NCBI RefSeq assembly: GCF_009674625.1
Contig: NZ_WKJQ01000001.1
Location: 310,001-374,000, forward strand
Length of the DNA: 64,000 nt
Direction of reading: 5' to 3'
From: Haloferax marinum
GTDB lineage: Archaea > Halobacteriota > Halobacteria > Halobacteriales > Haloferacaceae
The position numbers and the translations under genes were made by a program. Shown here in pieces: positions 42,807-52,053 of the stretch. The stretch's first letter is position 1; each line of letters starts with the position of its first letter. Under the pieces are notes generated by a model. That model was not told where the DNA came from. It saw only the letters and a program-made list of their open reading frames with translations, and did no database searches.

Positions 42807-43400
42807 ATGACCAAGGACGTGACGCATCTCTACGAGGAGTTTGGTGGCGACCGCCTCCCGCCGGGACAGCGTGAGACACAACGATTTCCTGTACTCTCGA
42901 AGAGCGGCACCCCGTCGTGGGACCCCGAGACGTGGTCGTTCGAGGTATGGGGTGCCGTCGAGAACCAACTCGACCTCTCGTTCGACGAGTTCCGTGACCT
43001 GCCGTCTGAGACGCAACGACAGGACTTCCACTGTGTCACCGGGTGGAGCAAGTTCGACTGCGAGTTCGAAGGTGTGACGTTCCCGGCGCTCGCGGAAGAA
43101 GCGGGGGTTACCGATGAGGCCGTCCACGTGATGTTCCACGCGTTGGATGGCTACACGACGAACCTCCCGCTCGACGCGTGCATGCGCGACGAAGTGATGT
43201 TCGTCTGGGGCTACGATGACGAGGACCTCCCGGCAGACCACGGTGGCCCTCTCCGCGTCGTCACACCGCACAAGTACGCGTACAAAGGTGCGAAGTGGGT
43301 CACTGGCGTCGAGTTCCTCACAGAACCCGAACGTGGGTACTGGGAGAAGCGTGGCTACTCGAACACGGCCAACCCGTGGAACGAAGAGCGGTACAGTTAG
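42807..43400 (+). CDS. Sulfite-oxidase-like molybdopterin oxidoreductase
   Basis: 197 residues. The catalytic region DFHCVTGWSKFDCEFEGVTF contains the Mo-coordinating C76; the start DPETWSFEVWGAVENQLDLSFDEF and PLRVVTPHKYAYKGAKWVTGVEF follow the SUOX/YedY pattern. With only 197 residues it is a stand-alone Mo-binding domain, without signal peptide or heme partner, so it probably acts in the cytoplasm. Substrate unknown; it is not evident that it oxidises sulfite. ATG at 42807. Confidence 0.85.
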   Translation: MTKDVTHLYEEFGGDRLPPGQRETQRFPVLSKSGTPSWDPETWSFEVWGAVENQLDLSFDEFRDLPSETQRQDFHCVTGWSKFDCEFEGVTFPALAEEAGVTDEAVHVMFHALDGYTTNLPLDACMRDEVMFVWGYDDEDLPADHGGPLRVVTPHKYAYKGAKWVTGVEFLTEPERGYWEKRGYSNTANPWNEERYS

Positions 43401-43402
43401 AG

Positions 43403-44389
43403 TTAGTTGCCTGAATCACCGCTCTCGCCACGCCCTTCTCGGATGAATGCTGCGCATCGTTCGGGGTGAGCGAGATATGGGATGTGGCCTGCATCGACGG
43501 TTTCGAACCGAACGTCTGGAATCAACTCGACACCTCGTCGAACCTCGCCAGGACTGCCCAGTGGGTCGTGGGCACCCCAGACAATCGTCGTTGGTTGGGA
43601 GACCGAACGCAACTCCACGTCGTTGAAGCGAACCGACGAGCGCCACCCCCATGCCGAGATGAGTGCGCCGAACTCGCTCCGTCCCGCCAGTGCCGACTTG
43701 GGGTCTGCCTCGTGGGCGGCGATAGCCCGAACGAACGCCGGATGCTTCCGAATGACGGCTCCTTCTCCGAATATGGATGCGATGTCGTAGACGCCTGCCT
43801 CACCCGACTTCTGGACTCGTCTGATGACGTCGTTGAGTACGGGAACGGACAGCAACCTGAACGGCAGCGGTGGGTGAGTCCCCGGAAATGCTGGGACACC
43901 TCCAACGAGGAATAGTCCGCGGACTCTCTCAGGGTGAGAACGCGCGAACAGGAGACTCGCGTGGCCTCCCATAGAGTGGCCGACGAGGTCGGCGCGCTCT
44001 ACGTCCATCGCGTCGAGGACACCTTCGAGAACGTCGACTAGTGTCCGCCGAACGGTCGATTCTGTGTAGACGAATCCGTCGCTGAGGCCGTACCCAGGCC
44101 GGTCGAACGTGAGCATCCGAACGCCATCGAACTCTCCCATCAGCGGGGCGAGAAATGCACCGAACTCGGCCGTCCCGTGGACGAATACCAGTGGGGGGTC
44201 TTCACTCGGTGGGCCGATTTCCAACACGTGTATCCGTCCGCGTGGGCTCTCGAGCTCGACGAACTGCGAACGGACGTCGAGTCCAACTGCGTCGAACAGC
44301 GCGTCCTGCGCTCGCTCGAACACCGCCACCGTGTCACGCTCGTGTGAGTTGGCCGGTGTCTCCATGTTTCTTTTCGTGTGCGTAGCCAT
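43403..44389 (-). CDS. Alpha/beta hydrolase
   Basis: About 328 residues (ATG 44389) or 320 (ATG 44365). LVFVHGTAEFGAFLAP gives the oxyanion HG; RPGYGLS the next turn; the nucleophile elbow is LVGHSMGGHASLL; WGAHDPLGSPGE supplies the acid Asp; AGHIPYLAHPERCAAFI the His. All three catalytic residues are in place. The substrate is unknown; it stands next to menF, so a role like MenH is possible (MenH uses a similar fold), yet MenH is usually shorter and carries other motifs. A frame extending 200 codons upstream runs through the menF promoter and is not credible. Confidence 0.8.
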   Translation of the reverse strand: MATHTKRNMETPANSHERDTVAVFERAQDALFDAVGLDVRSQFVELESPRGRIHVLEIGPPSEDPPLVFVHGTAEFGAFLAPLMGEFDGVRMLTFDRPGYGLSDGFVYTESTVRRTLVDVLEGVLDAMDVERADLVGHSMGGHASLLFARSHPERVRGLFLVGGVPAFPGTHPPLPFRLLSVPVLNDVIRRVQKSGEAGVYDIASIFGEGAVIRKHPAFVRAIAAHEADPKSALAGRSEFGALISAWGWRSSVRFNDVELRSVSQPTTIVWGAHDPLGSPGEVRRGVELIPDVRFETVDAGHIPYLAHPERCAAFIREGRGESGDSGN

Positions 44390-44621
44390 CGTCACTCCCC
44401 CGACACCCGACTCAACTCTCCCGACCACGGTGTCGCGTCGGGTAGTCACCACCCATAGTTCATGTCTAAAGTTAACAATTGTCATGGGGTGGTTCTCCGT
44501 TTCGACGGCCAGACATGCGGACTGGTGGGCAGAATCGTCACTTTTGGACCGCCGACCGACACCACCACCCGCCGGAACAGAAGGGAGAGTTTCAAGCGTC
44601 CCCGGTCCTGAACGTCGTCCG

Positions 44622-45947
44622 ATGGAACCGTTGCGGACAGACGAGGTCGCCACGCACCTCGTCAGTAGGTCGGTCCGACTGCCTTCACCGCCGGTTACAG
44701 CGTCCCTCGCGGCGGTACGACGCCCACGAACGCTGTGGACCGCGCCCGACGAACCAACTGTCGTCGGTGGCGGCGCGGCCGTGACTGTCGAGGCTGACGG
44801 ACCTGGCCGACTTCGAGAGGTCCGCGAATCGGCGTCTGCACTCCTCGAAACTGCGGACGTCGAGGGACCGACCGTCGCCCGTCCGCGATTCTTCGGCGGA
44901 TTCGCCTTCCACGAGGACGCGACCGGTCGCGGCCCGTGGGCCGACTTTCCGGCGGCACGCTTCGTCGTCCCGGAAGTACAACTCGTCTTCGACGACGACG
45001 AAGCATGGGTGACCGTCACCGCGGTTGACACCACCCCCGAAACCGTCGAAGACCGACTCGATGCAGTCCGGGAGATGCTTCAGAATTTCGAGGAAGCCCC
45101 ACCCGAAGGGCCGCCCGGTGTCTCGAAACGGCACCGAACGACCTCGATAGACGCGTGGCGAGAGAGCGTCGAGACGGCCGTCTCGCGGATTCGCTCCGGT
45201 GAGTTACGAAAAGTCGTTCTCGCACAGGCGCTAGAGGTCGAACTCGACCAACCAGCGTCGGTCCCGGACCTGCTCGCTCGACTCGGAGAGACCTATCCCG
45301 ACTGCCACCGCTTCCTCGTCGAACCCGCGATGGGGGCGAGTTTCCTCGGTGCGACGCCCGAACGACTCGTCTCACTCCGCGGCAGAGAAGTCTCGACTGG
45401 CGCACTCGCCGGAACGACCGGTCGGGGCGACACCGACGACGAAGACGAGTGGTTGGCCGAGGAGCTCCTCGCGAGCGAGAAAGACAACCACGAACACGAA
45501 CTCGTCGCGGAGACGATTCGCGAGCAACTCGACCCACTTTCGGCCGAGATTCGCGTCGGTGACAGAGGCGTCCGGAAACTCGCCACTGTCCAACATCTCT
45601 GGACCCCAATCGACGCCACGCTCGAACACGACGAACACGTCCTCTCGCTCGTCGAGGCGTTACATCCGACGCCGGCCGTCGGTGGTCTGCCACCGAAAGC
45701 AGCCCTCGACGTCATCCGCGACACCGAACCGTTCGACCGCGGGTGGTACGCCGCCCCAGTCGGGTGGTTCGACGCCGATGGGGACGGTAGCTTTGCGGTC
45801 GCCATTCGCTCTGCAACCGTCGAAGGCACGATGGCGACGCTGTTTGCGGGCGTCGGACTCGTCGCCGACTCCGACCCAGACGCCGAGTGGGACGAAGTGC
45901 AACTGAAGTACCGTCCTATCCTCGACGAACTCGAACGCGACGACTGA
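44622..45947 (+). CDS. menF: Isochorismate synthase
   Basis: 441 residues from the ATG at 44622 (MEPLRTDEVATHLVSRSVRL). The chorismate-binding domain shows LRKVVLAQALEVEL, RFLVEPAMGASFLGATPERL, VSTGALAGTTGRG, EHELVAETIREQL and LHPTPAVGGLPPKAALDVI (residues about 190-430). It opens menaquinone synthesis by converting chorismate to isochorismate. It is followed by menD. Similar families (anthranilate or salicylate synthase) are excluded mainly by this neighbourhood. The region upstream contains the divergent start of the hydrolase. Confidence 0.9.
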   Translation: MEPLRTDEVATHLVSRSVRLPSPPVTASLAAVRRPRTLWTAPDEPTVVGGGAAVTVEADGPGRLREVRESASALLETADVEGPTVARPRFFGGFAFHEDATGRGPWADFPAARFVVPEVQLVFDDDEAWVTVTAVDTTPETVEDRLDAVREMLQNFEEAPPEGPPGVSKRHRTTSIDAWRESVETAVSRIRSGELRKVVLAQALEVELDQPASVPDLLARLGETYPDCHRFLVEPAMGASFLGATPERLVSLRGREVSTGALAGTTGRGDTDDEDEWLAEELLASEKDNHEHELVAETIREQLDPLSAEIRVGDRGVRKLATVQHLWTPIDATLEHDEHVLSLVEALHPTPAVGGLPPKAALDVIRDTEPFDRGWYAAPVGWFDADGDGSFAVAIRSATVEGTMATLFAGVGLVADSDPDAEWDEVQLKYRPILDELERDD

Positions 45948-46015
45948 CCGACGCGTCTCCCACGAGAACCGCTCACTGAGGATTCCACTATCACGACGAC
46001 CCGAGACAATACGAG

Positions 46016-47764
46016 ATGACACACCCGAATCGCAACACCCTCTGGGCACGAACCTTCGTCGACGAACTGGCACGTAGCGGCATCAACGCAGTGTGTATCG
46101 CACCCGGCAGTCGCTCGACTCCGCTGACCGAGGCGTTCGACCGTCACGACGACGTCGAGACGTTTTCGCACCTCGACGAGCGGTCGATGGCCTACTTCGC
46201 CCTCGGTCGTGCCCGGCGGACCGGGAAAGTGACGCCAATCGTCTGCACCTCGGGAACGGCGGCGGCGAACTTCCACCCCGCGGTTATCGAGGCCTCACAG
46301 GGGCGCGTACCGATGCTCGTCCTCACCGCCGACCGACCGCCTGAAATCCGTGACAGCGGGGCGAATCAGACGATAGACCAAGAGAAACTCTACGGGAGCG
46401 CCGTCCGCTGGTACAAAGATATGCCCGAACCGGAGGCGACAGACCGGAAACTTCGGAGTCTCCGCACGACTGCGGCCCGTGCCGTTTCGGAAGCAACGGG
46501 CGTCGACGCCGGTCCAGTCCACCTCAACTTCCCGTTCCGCAAACCGCTCGAACCGACCTACGTCGAAGGCGACGTTCCCGCCGACATCGACCCGGAGGCA
46601 CGCGACGGCCGCGACGGGAACACACCATACGTTCGAACGACAGACGGTGTCCCCGAACTCCCCGAAGACCACCTGCGCAACCTCGCAGACGAACTCTCTG
46701 TCGGCCGTGGACTCATCGTCGCCGGGCCTGCCGACCCACCGGGATTCAACACCGAAGCCATCGCGGCGTTCGCACACGCGACTGGCTTCCCAATCGTCGC
46801 CGACCCGCTCTCTGGGCTACGATTCGGGGGACACACCCGAACGACGACCGTCCTCGGGGGCTACGACGGCTATCTCGACGAACGAATCACCGACGACTGG
46901 CCAGACCCAGACGTGGTCGTACGCATCGGTGCGTCTCCGACCTCCAAACCACTCCGGAAGTATCTCGCACGAACCGACGCCCGACAGTACGTCGTCGACC
47001 CATCGGGTGAGTGGCGAGAAGCGGAGTTCACCGCGACAGACCTCGTCGAGGCCGAACCGTCCGTCCTCGCGTGGCGGCTCTCGCAACTCGTTCGCAACCG
47101 GCCGGACGCCGAATGGAACCAGTTGTGGACGGACGCAGAGGACGCACACTGGGACGCCGTCGACGCCGAGACGGACGCGTTCGAGGGGCGACTTGCCGCA
47201 GACGTGGCAGACCTCGCACCCGAACCCTCGACGCTCTTCGTCTCGAACTCGATGCCCGTCCGCGAACTCGACCGATTCGGCCGTCCATCGGCGAAGTCTC
47301 GCACTGTCCTCGGAAACCGTGGCGCGTCGGGTATCGACGGAATCGTCTCGTCGGCCCTCGGTGCCGGGTCGGCGTCGACCGACCACCTGACGCTCCTGAC
47401 CGGTGACCTCGCGTACTATCACGACATGAACGGTCTCCTCGCACTCGGCCGACTCGGCGTCGATGCGACCATCGTCCTCGTGAACAACGACGGCGGCGGT
47501 ATCTTCCACATGCTCCCCATCGAGGAGTACGAACCACCGTTCACGGAGCAGTTCAAGACGCCACACGGCCTCGATTTCTCTGCAACCGAAGGCCTCTACG
47601 ACCTCTCGTTCAGTTCCGTCGAGATGGACGAGTTCCGCGACGCCTACGCCGACTCAGTCGCCTCCGACGGAACCGACGTCATCGAAGTCCGCACCGACGC
47701 GGCGTCCTCGCACCGCGTCCGCGACGAGGTTCGAGAGCGGGTCGTCGACCAGTTGACCGACTGA
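46016..47764 (+). CDS. menD: SEPHCHC synthase MenD
   Basis: 582 residues of the ThDP family. The ThDP-activating glutamate is in FSHLDERSMAYFALGRAR (about 50), and the cofactor motif is LTGDLAYYHDMNGLL ... IVLVNNDGGGIFHMLP near 460-500. IAPGSRSTPLTEAFDRHDDV is a MenD N-terminal signature. It condenses isochorismate with 2-oxoglutarate. It begins 68 bp after menF and is probably co-transcribed. The central region differs from acetolactate synthase. Confidence 0.93.
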   Translation: MTHPNRNTLWARTFVDELARSGINAVCIAPGSRSTPLTEAFDRHDDVETFSHLDERSMAYFALGRARRTGKVTPIVCTSGTAAANFHPAVIEASQGRVPMLVLTADRPPEIRDSGANQTIDQEKLYGSAVRWYKDMPEPEATDRKLRSLRTTAARAVSEATGVDAGPVHLNFPFRKPLEPTYVEGDVPADIDPEARDGRDGNTPYVRTTDGVPELPEDHLRNLADELSVGRGLIVAGPADPPGFNTEAIAAFAHATGFPIVADPLSGLRFGGHTRTTTVLGGYDGYLDERITDDWPDPDVVVRIGASPTSKPLRKYLARTDARQYVVDPSGEWREAEFTATDLVEAEPSVLAWRLSQLVRNRPDAEWNQLWTDAEDAHWDAVDAETDAFEGRLAADVADLAPEPSTLFVSNSMPVRELDRFGRPSAKSRTVLGNRGASGIDGIVSSALGAGSASTDHLTLLTGDLAYYHDMNGLLALGRLGVDATIVLVNNDGGGIFHMLPIEEYEPPFTEQFKTPHGLDFSATEGLYDLSFSSVEMDEFRDAYADSVASDGTDVIEVRTDAASSHRVRDEVRERVVDQLTD

Positions 47765-47855
47765 CTTCCCCGACGAGTCACTCGACGGTTCGACGGCGCT
47801 CCTCACCGGACTCTCACCCGCAGTTCTCGGTACTCTTCTCAGACTTACTCCGAAC

Positions 47856-48356
47856 TCAGGCCGACGTCCGTGAGCCGACGTACATCGAAAGGCGGTAGAG
47901 AAAGACGTCGAAGAGGACGAACACGACGCCGACGACACCTCCAACGAGCGCGGCGATGCCACCGCCAGCGCTGACGATGAAGACGAACGAACCCACCTGT
48001 ACTCCTGGGAGTGACACCGGTTCGAAGACGAACCGAACGGCGACTTCCACCAACACGACGCCTATCAAGAACCCGGCACCGATGAGTGCCCCAGCGAGTG
48101 CGCCACGAACGAGAAGCGACGAGAACTCCCCAATCTGGATTCGCTCGAGACCACCTGGCTCCAGCGCCCACCGGGTCGCAGCGAACGTCAGTGCCCACAG
48201 ATAGGTGAACACCAGCACGCCTTCGAGTGTACTGAGGCCGCGCAGGAGGCCGGCCAACTCCCCACTCACGTGTACCGCGATGACTCCCAGAACACCGAAC
48301 ACGACGACGTTGAACGTCGCAACCGCCCACATTTCGAGCGTGTTCGTGCTAGCCAT
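47856..48356 (-). CDS. Small membrane protein of unknown function
   Basis: 166 residues with four to five membrane segments (FNVVVFGVLGVIAVHVSG, GVLVFTYLWALTFAATRWAL, ALAGALIGAGFLIGVVLVEV, FIVSAGGGIAALVGGVVGVVFVLF). No recognised motif. Its start overlaps the end of the next-upstream gene by eight bases, so the two are co-expressed. Divergence from menB and convergence with menD place these two genes between men genes but in the opposite direction. Confidence 0.75.
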   Translation of the reverse strand: MASTNTLEMWAVATFNVVVFGVLGVIAVHVSGELAGLLRGLSTLEGVLVFTYLWALTFAATRWALEPGGLERIQIGEFSSLLVRGALAGALIGAGFLIGVVLVEVAVRFVFEPVSLPGVQVGSFVFIVSAGGGIAALVGGVVGVVFVLFDVFLYRLSMYVGSRTSA

Positions 48357-48780
48357 GTGCGAGCACCTCTGCGAGCGCGACGATGAGACCTAACCCGACC
48401 CAGGTCGCGGTGTAAAACTGACTCAACCTGGCTTCGTCGATGTCGCCAGCGGCACTCTGGCGCGCGGTGAGGACGACGAACGTCCGAACGAACGACCCGA
48501 CGACGAACACCGCGACGACGGCGAGCTTCACCGTCAGAATCGTTCCCCAGCGAGTCGTCGGACCCGGTGCGCCGAGTTCGCCCGCGTTTCCGACACCGGT
48601 GACGAGCATCACCACCATCGCCCCCCAAAACACCCACTCGTAGTGGACCGCGAGTCGAATACTGTCGTAGCCGACACCGGCCGTTCGAAGCGCGTTCCAG
48701 ACGAAGAGCGCGCCACCCAGGAGGACAGCCATCCCGCCGACGTGGGCGAACCGGACGAGGAGGACCGACAGCGTGGACAT
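48349..48780 (-). CDS. CopD-like four-helix membrane protein
   Basis: 143 residues, four membrane segments (LLVRFAHVGGMAVLLGGALF, VFWGAMVVMLVTGVGNAG, ILTVKLAVVAVFVVGSFV, TATWVGLGLIVALAEVLA). The conserved RFAHVGGMA and the spacing of helices resemble CopD/DUF4149-like proteins, which carry a His near the first helix; copper binding is not shown. It overlaps the following membrane protein (ATGGCTAG). It is divergent from menB by about 100 bp. Confidence 0.65.
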   Translation of the reverse strand: MSTLSVLLVRFAHVGGMAVLLGGALFVWNALRTAGVGYDSIRLAVHYEWVFWGAMVVMLVTGVGNAGELGAPGPTTRWGTILTVKLAVVAVFVVGSFVRTFVVLTARQSAAGDIDEARLSQFYTATWVGLGLIVALAEVLAHG

Positions 48781-48882
48781 GTCACCAGTGCATCGCCAGC
48801 AGAGATAGTATACGTTCGGTTGGTCGACGGGGTGTCGGCCGCGCAAGCGAATCTTTTTGCGCCGCCCGCGCCGCCTCTCGGT

Positions 48883-49800
48883 ATGGTCTCGGAGATTTTC
48901 GACCCCGACCGTTGGGAACCGGTCGAGGGGTCCGACGAGTTCGACGACATCACCTATCACCGCGCCGTCGACGTCCCGGCGGTCCGCATCGCCTTCGACC
49001 GCCCAGAAGTTCGCAACGCCTTCCGTCCGGGGACGGTCGACGAACTCTACGCCGCGCTCGACCACGCCCGAAAACAGGCCGACGTTGGCTGTATTCTCTT
49101 GACCGGCAACGGCCCGTCCGAGAAAGACGGTGGCTGGGCGTTCTGTTCCGGCGGCGACCAGTCGGTTCGCGGTGGCTCTGGCTACGAGTACCGCGACGAC
49201 GACGAAGCGGACGTCTCCGACGACCCACTCGTCCGCGAGGCGAAAGCCGGCCGATTGCACATCCTCGAAGTCCAGCGCCTCATTCGGTTCATGCCCAAAC
49301 CCGTCGTCGCCGTCGTCCCCGGATGGGCCGTCGGCGGTGGGCACTCGCTCCACGTCGTCTGTGACATGACGCTCGCCTCGGAGGAACACGCGAAGTTCCT
49401 CCAGACCGACCCCGACGTGGCCTCGTTCGACGGTGGGTTCGGGTCGGCGTACCTCGCCAAACAGGTCGGCCAGAAGAAGGCTCGCGAGGTGTTCTTCATG
49501 GGCAAGACCTACTCCGCCGAGGAAGCGGTGGACATGGGCATGGCGAACGAAGCGATTCCCCACGAGGAGTTAGAAGACGTCGCGCTGGAGTGGGCCGACG
49601 AGATGACGAAGAAGTCGCCGACGGCGATGCGGATGCTCAAGTACGCCTTCAACATGACCGACGACGGCATGGTCGGCCAGCAGGTGTTTGCAGGCGAGGC
49701 GACGCGACTGGCGTACATGACCGAGGAAGCCCAAGAAGGCCGCGACGCGTTCTTAGAGAAACGCGAACCGGCGTTCAGGGATTACCCCTGGCACTACTAA
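48883..49800 (+). CDS. menB: 1,4-dihydroxy-2-naphthoyl-CoA synthase
   Basis: 305 residues from the ATG at 48883 (MVSEIFDPDRWEPVEGSDEF). Crotonase fold with AFCSGGDQSVRGGSGY, VPGWAVGGGHSLHVVCDMTLAS, TDPDVASFDGGFGSAYLA and the C-terminal RDAFLEKREPAFRDYPW typical of MenB. It closes the naphthoate ring in menaquinone synthesis. It is separate from the other men genes by two small membrane proteins in the other direction. Longer upstream starts are unlikely because the promoter (ATCTTTTTGC) lies in between. Confidence 0.94.
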   Translation: MVSEIFDPDRWEPVEGSDEFDDITYHRAVDVPAVRIAFDRPEVRNAFRPGTVDELYAALDHARKQADVGCILLTGNGPSEKDGGWAFCSGGDQSVRGGSGYEYRDDDEADVSDDPLVREAKAGRLHILEVQRLIRFMPKPVVAVVPGWAVGGGHSLHVVCDMTLASEEHAKFLQTDPDVASFDGGFGSAYLAKQVGQKKAREVFFMGKTYSAEEAVDMGMANEAIPHEELEDVALEWADEMTKKSPTAMRMLKYAFNMTDDGMVGQQVFAGEATRLAYMTEEAQEGRDAFLEKREPAFRDYPWHY

Positions 49801-49872
49801 CTCACCTGTTTCGAGCGGCCTCGAACCCCTCCGACAACCTGGAGGCAAAAAGGCCGCCACTCGCTCGTGCTC

Positions 49873-49916
49873 AAAAATAGAGATTTTTGGCATCACGAGA
49901 GAACGCAGTTCTCTCG
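49873..49916 (+). terminator. Hairpins behind menB
   Basis: AAAAAT-AGAG-ATTTTT (49873-49888) and CGAGAGAAC-GCA-GTTCTCTCG (49896-49916, 9-bp stem) follow menB by 70-115 bp. The first is AT-only, the second GC-richer. They may end the menB transcript. Confidence 0.4.
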
Positions 49917-50032
49917 AACGACTGTGTTCGCGCCGTGCGGGACAGAACCGTAAACCTTCGAGGGGACTCTGAACGTTCTCTGCGTTCGTTCGAGAGCACT
50001 CCCTTCTTTCTGTGAGCCCTCGTTTTGGGAGT

Positions 50033-50332
50033 ATGGTCGAGACGATTCAGGGCGACGTTCTGCACGTCATCCCGCCAGACGAACTGGACGAACACGAACT
50101 AGCGCCCGAACTCCAAGAGTTAGCCGAGTCGCGCTACGTCCTGGTACTCCGGAAAGGTGGACACCCCTCGATACTGGACCTCGTCTGGGCGTTTATCCGC
50201 CGAAGTCCAATCGAGGCTGTAACTGTTGTGAGTGACCAGTCGGCCGAGGAGGACGACGAAGTGACACTGACTGTCGAAGAAACGGATATCACCGGGGTCT
50301 ACGTCACAGCGGACTCTCGAGGAGACGCATAG
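50033..50332 (+). CDS. Conserved small protein of unknown function
   Basis: 99 residues from the ATG at 50033 (MVETIQGDVLHVIPPDELDE). Helical and acidic, with RYVLVLRKGGHPSILDLVWAFI near the middle and DEVTLTVEETDITGVYVTA at the end. It does not match a family that I know. Single gene between menB and the convergent methyltransferase-like gene. Confidence 0.6.
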   Translation: MVETIQGDVLHVIPPDELDEHELAPELQELAESRYVLVLRKGGHPSILDLVWAFIRRSPIEAVTVVSDQSAEEDDEVTLTVEETDITGVYVTADSRGDA

Positions 50333-50427
50333 AACCACCCACACCGACGATTTCGTGGCCGAGACGGGCGTCGTATTCCGCACTCCTTCGGAGGGTTCTC
50401 ACTGAGTGATGGGTTCGACAGCGCGGT

Positions 50428-51006
50428 TCACTCCGACCTGAACGTCTGCACACCCACGAACCGTGGGACCTGCTGTTTGTACCGCCGATACTCCTCACCG
50501 AACTCGTCCTGTAACCACGGTTCCTCCGCAAACGGCAGAAGAAGCACCCACGAGACGTGCAGCAGCGCCAGTATCGTCACCAAGAGCGAGTCGACGACGA
50601 CGGCGAACCCGACGATACCGACTATCATCCCGACGTACTGTGGATTTCGGGAACGGGCGTAGAGACCAGACGTGTGCAAGTCGCCGGCGAGACCCATCGT
50701 CTCGTGACGCTCGAAGGAGTTCTCGCTGGTGGTGAAAACCACGACACCGACGACGGCGAGGACACCACCAACGACGAACTTTGTCGGAGCCGGAAGAACC
50801 CACGTTCCCCATTCGAAGACCGCTGTCCCGACGAGAGAGACGTTGAACGAGCCAACACAAACCCAGTGGAGGTGGTACTTCCACGTCAACTCTCCTGGTG
50901 GCCAGAAACGCCACGACGAACTGAAGATGGTGACGAGAAGCGTCCCGATGATGACCGACGCCGACGCGACGCCGAGCGCGAACGTAGCCGATTCGAGGAG
51001 GGCCAT
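50428..51006 (-). CDS. Isoprenylcysteine-methyltransferase-like (ICMT/PEMT) membrane protein
   Basis: 192 residues, five hydrophobic segments. The C-terminal motif GLYARSRNPQYVGMI ... EEPWLQDEFGEEYRRYKQQV is typical of the ICMT/PEMT methyltransferase family (R-x-P-x-Y, then E-E, Y-x-x-Y). Such integral membrane enzymes methylate lipids or isoprenylated groups using SAM. The target in archaea is unknown; menaquinone methylation is a thought from the men neighbours, not evidence. Divergent from menA. Confidence 0.75.
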   Translation of the reverse strand: MALLESATFALGVASASVIIGTLLVTIFSSSWRFWPPGELTWKYHLHWVCVGSFNVSLVGTAVFEWGTWVLPAPTKFVVGGVLAVVGVVVFTTSENSFERHETMGLAGDLHTSGLYARSRNPQYVGMIVGIVGFAVVVDSLLVTILALLHVSWVLLLPFAEEPWLQDEFGEEYRRYKQQVPRFVGVQTFRSE

Positions 51007-51114
51007 ATCTGACGTTCAGTTGTCAATTACATAGCTGTTTGCCTCTGGAGGGGACCATCGAACCACGCCGTGGAATGCAAAATTTGACCCTCCCCGGTCC
51101 CTGAGTAAAACGCA

Positions 51115-52053
51115 ATGAGTACCCAGGATATCTCTCGCAGGCAGGCGTGGGTGATGGCGTCTCGGCCGCAGACGCTCCCCGCCGCCGCTGCGCCGGTCTT
51201 CGTCGGAACCGCACTCGCGGTCCACGAAGGCGTCTTCGCCCCACTTCCGGCACTCGCGGCACTCGTCGGAGCGCTCTTGATTCAGATTGGGACCAACTTC
51301 GCGAACGACTACTACGACGCGGTCCAGGGTGCCGACACCGAGGCACGCGAAGGATTCACCCGCGTCACTGCAGGCGGCCTCATCCCGGCGGCGACGGTGA
51401 AGCGAGCGATGTATCTCACGTTCGCCATCGCCATCGTCCTCGGAACCTATCTCGTCTACGTCGGCGGCGTCCCCATCCTCGTCATCGGTCTCCTCTCTGT
51501 CGCATCGGGCATCGCCTACACGGGCGGGCCGTACCCACTCGGCTACCACGGCCTCGGCGACCTGTTCGTCTTCGTCTTCTTCGGACTTGTCGCCGTCGTC
51601 GGGACGTACTACGTGCAAGCGGCGAGCATCCTCGCAGACCCGCTCTCGATGGGTATCCCGCCGGGAACGGTCCCACTCGTTGCAATCCTCGCCAGTCTCC
51701 CGATCGCGGCTATCTCGACGAACATCCTCGTCGTGAACAACGTCCGCGACAAGGAAGAAGACGCGACGACTGGCAAGCGGACGCTCGCCGTCAGATTCGG
51801 CTACGGGTTCGCTCGTGGTGAGTACGTCGCGATGCTCGTGTTGGCCTACGTCGTTCCGGTCGTCCTGTGGACGCAGTTCGACTTCGAGTGGTTCGTCCTC
51901 TTGCCCGTGCTCTCGATGCCGATCGCGGCGCGAATCGCTCGCACCGTCGTGACGGAGACGAAAGGTGAGAAACTCAATCCGGCGTTAGAAGACACCGGGA
52001 AGTTGCTCGCCCTCTACGCCGTCCTCTTTTCGGTCGGTCTGGTCTTCGCGTGA
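51115..52053 (+). CDS. menA: 1,4-dihydroxy-2-naphthoate polyprenyltransferase
   Basis: 312 residues of the UbiA family, about nine membrane segments. The first aspartate-rich motif is QIGTNFANDYYDAVQGAD (NDYYD), the second NNVRDKEEDATTGKRTLAV. It attaches the isoprenoid chain to dihydroxynaphthoate in the membrane. Start ATG 51115 (MSTQDISRRQAWVMASRPQT). Its stop codon overlaps the start of menC by one base (TGATG). Confidence 0.92.
   Translation: MSTQDISRRQAWVMASRPQTLPAAAAPVFVGTALAVHEGVFAPLPALAALVGALLIQIGTNFANDYYDAVQGADTEAREGFTRVTAGGLIPAATVKRAMYLTFAIAIVLGTYLVYVGGVPILVIGLLSVASGIAYTGGPYPLGYHGLGDLFVFVFFGLVAVVGTYYVQAASILADPLSMGIPPGTVPLVAILASLPIAAISTNILVVNNVRDKEEDATTGKRTLAVRFGYGFARGEYVAMLVLAYVVPVVLWTQFDFEWFVLLPVLSMPIAARIARTVVTETKGEKLNPALEDTGKLLALYAVLFSVGLVFA

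Noticed and set aside
43403-44389. The alpha/beta hydrolase as MenH
   Set aside because: The gene is larger than usual MenH proteins, points away from menF, and no MenH-specific residues were recognised; kept only as a possibility.
43403-45034. Extended start for the alpha/beta hydrolase (543 codons)
   Set aside because: The additional 200 codons lie over the menF start and promoter and give a Ser/Thr/Arg-rich, unconserved translation.
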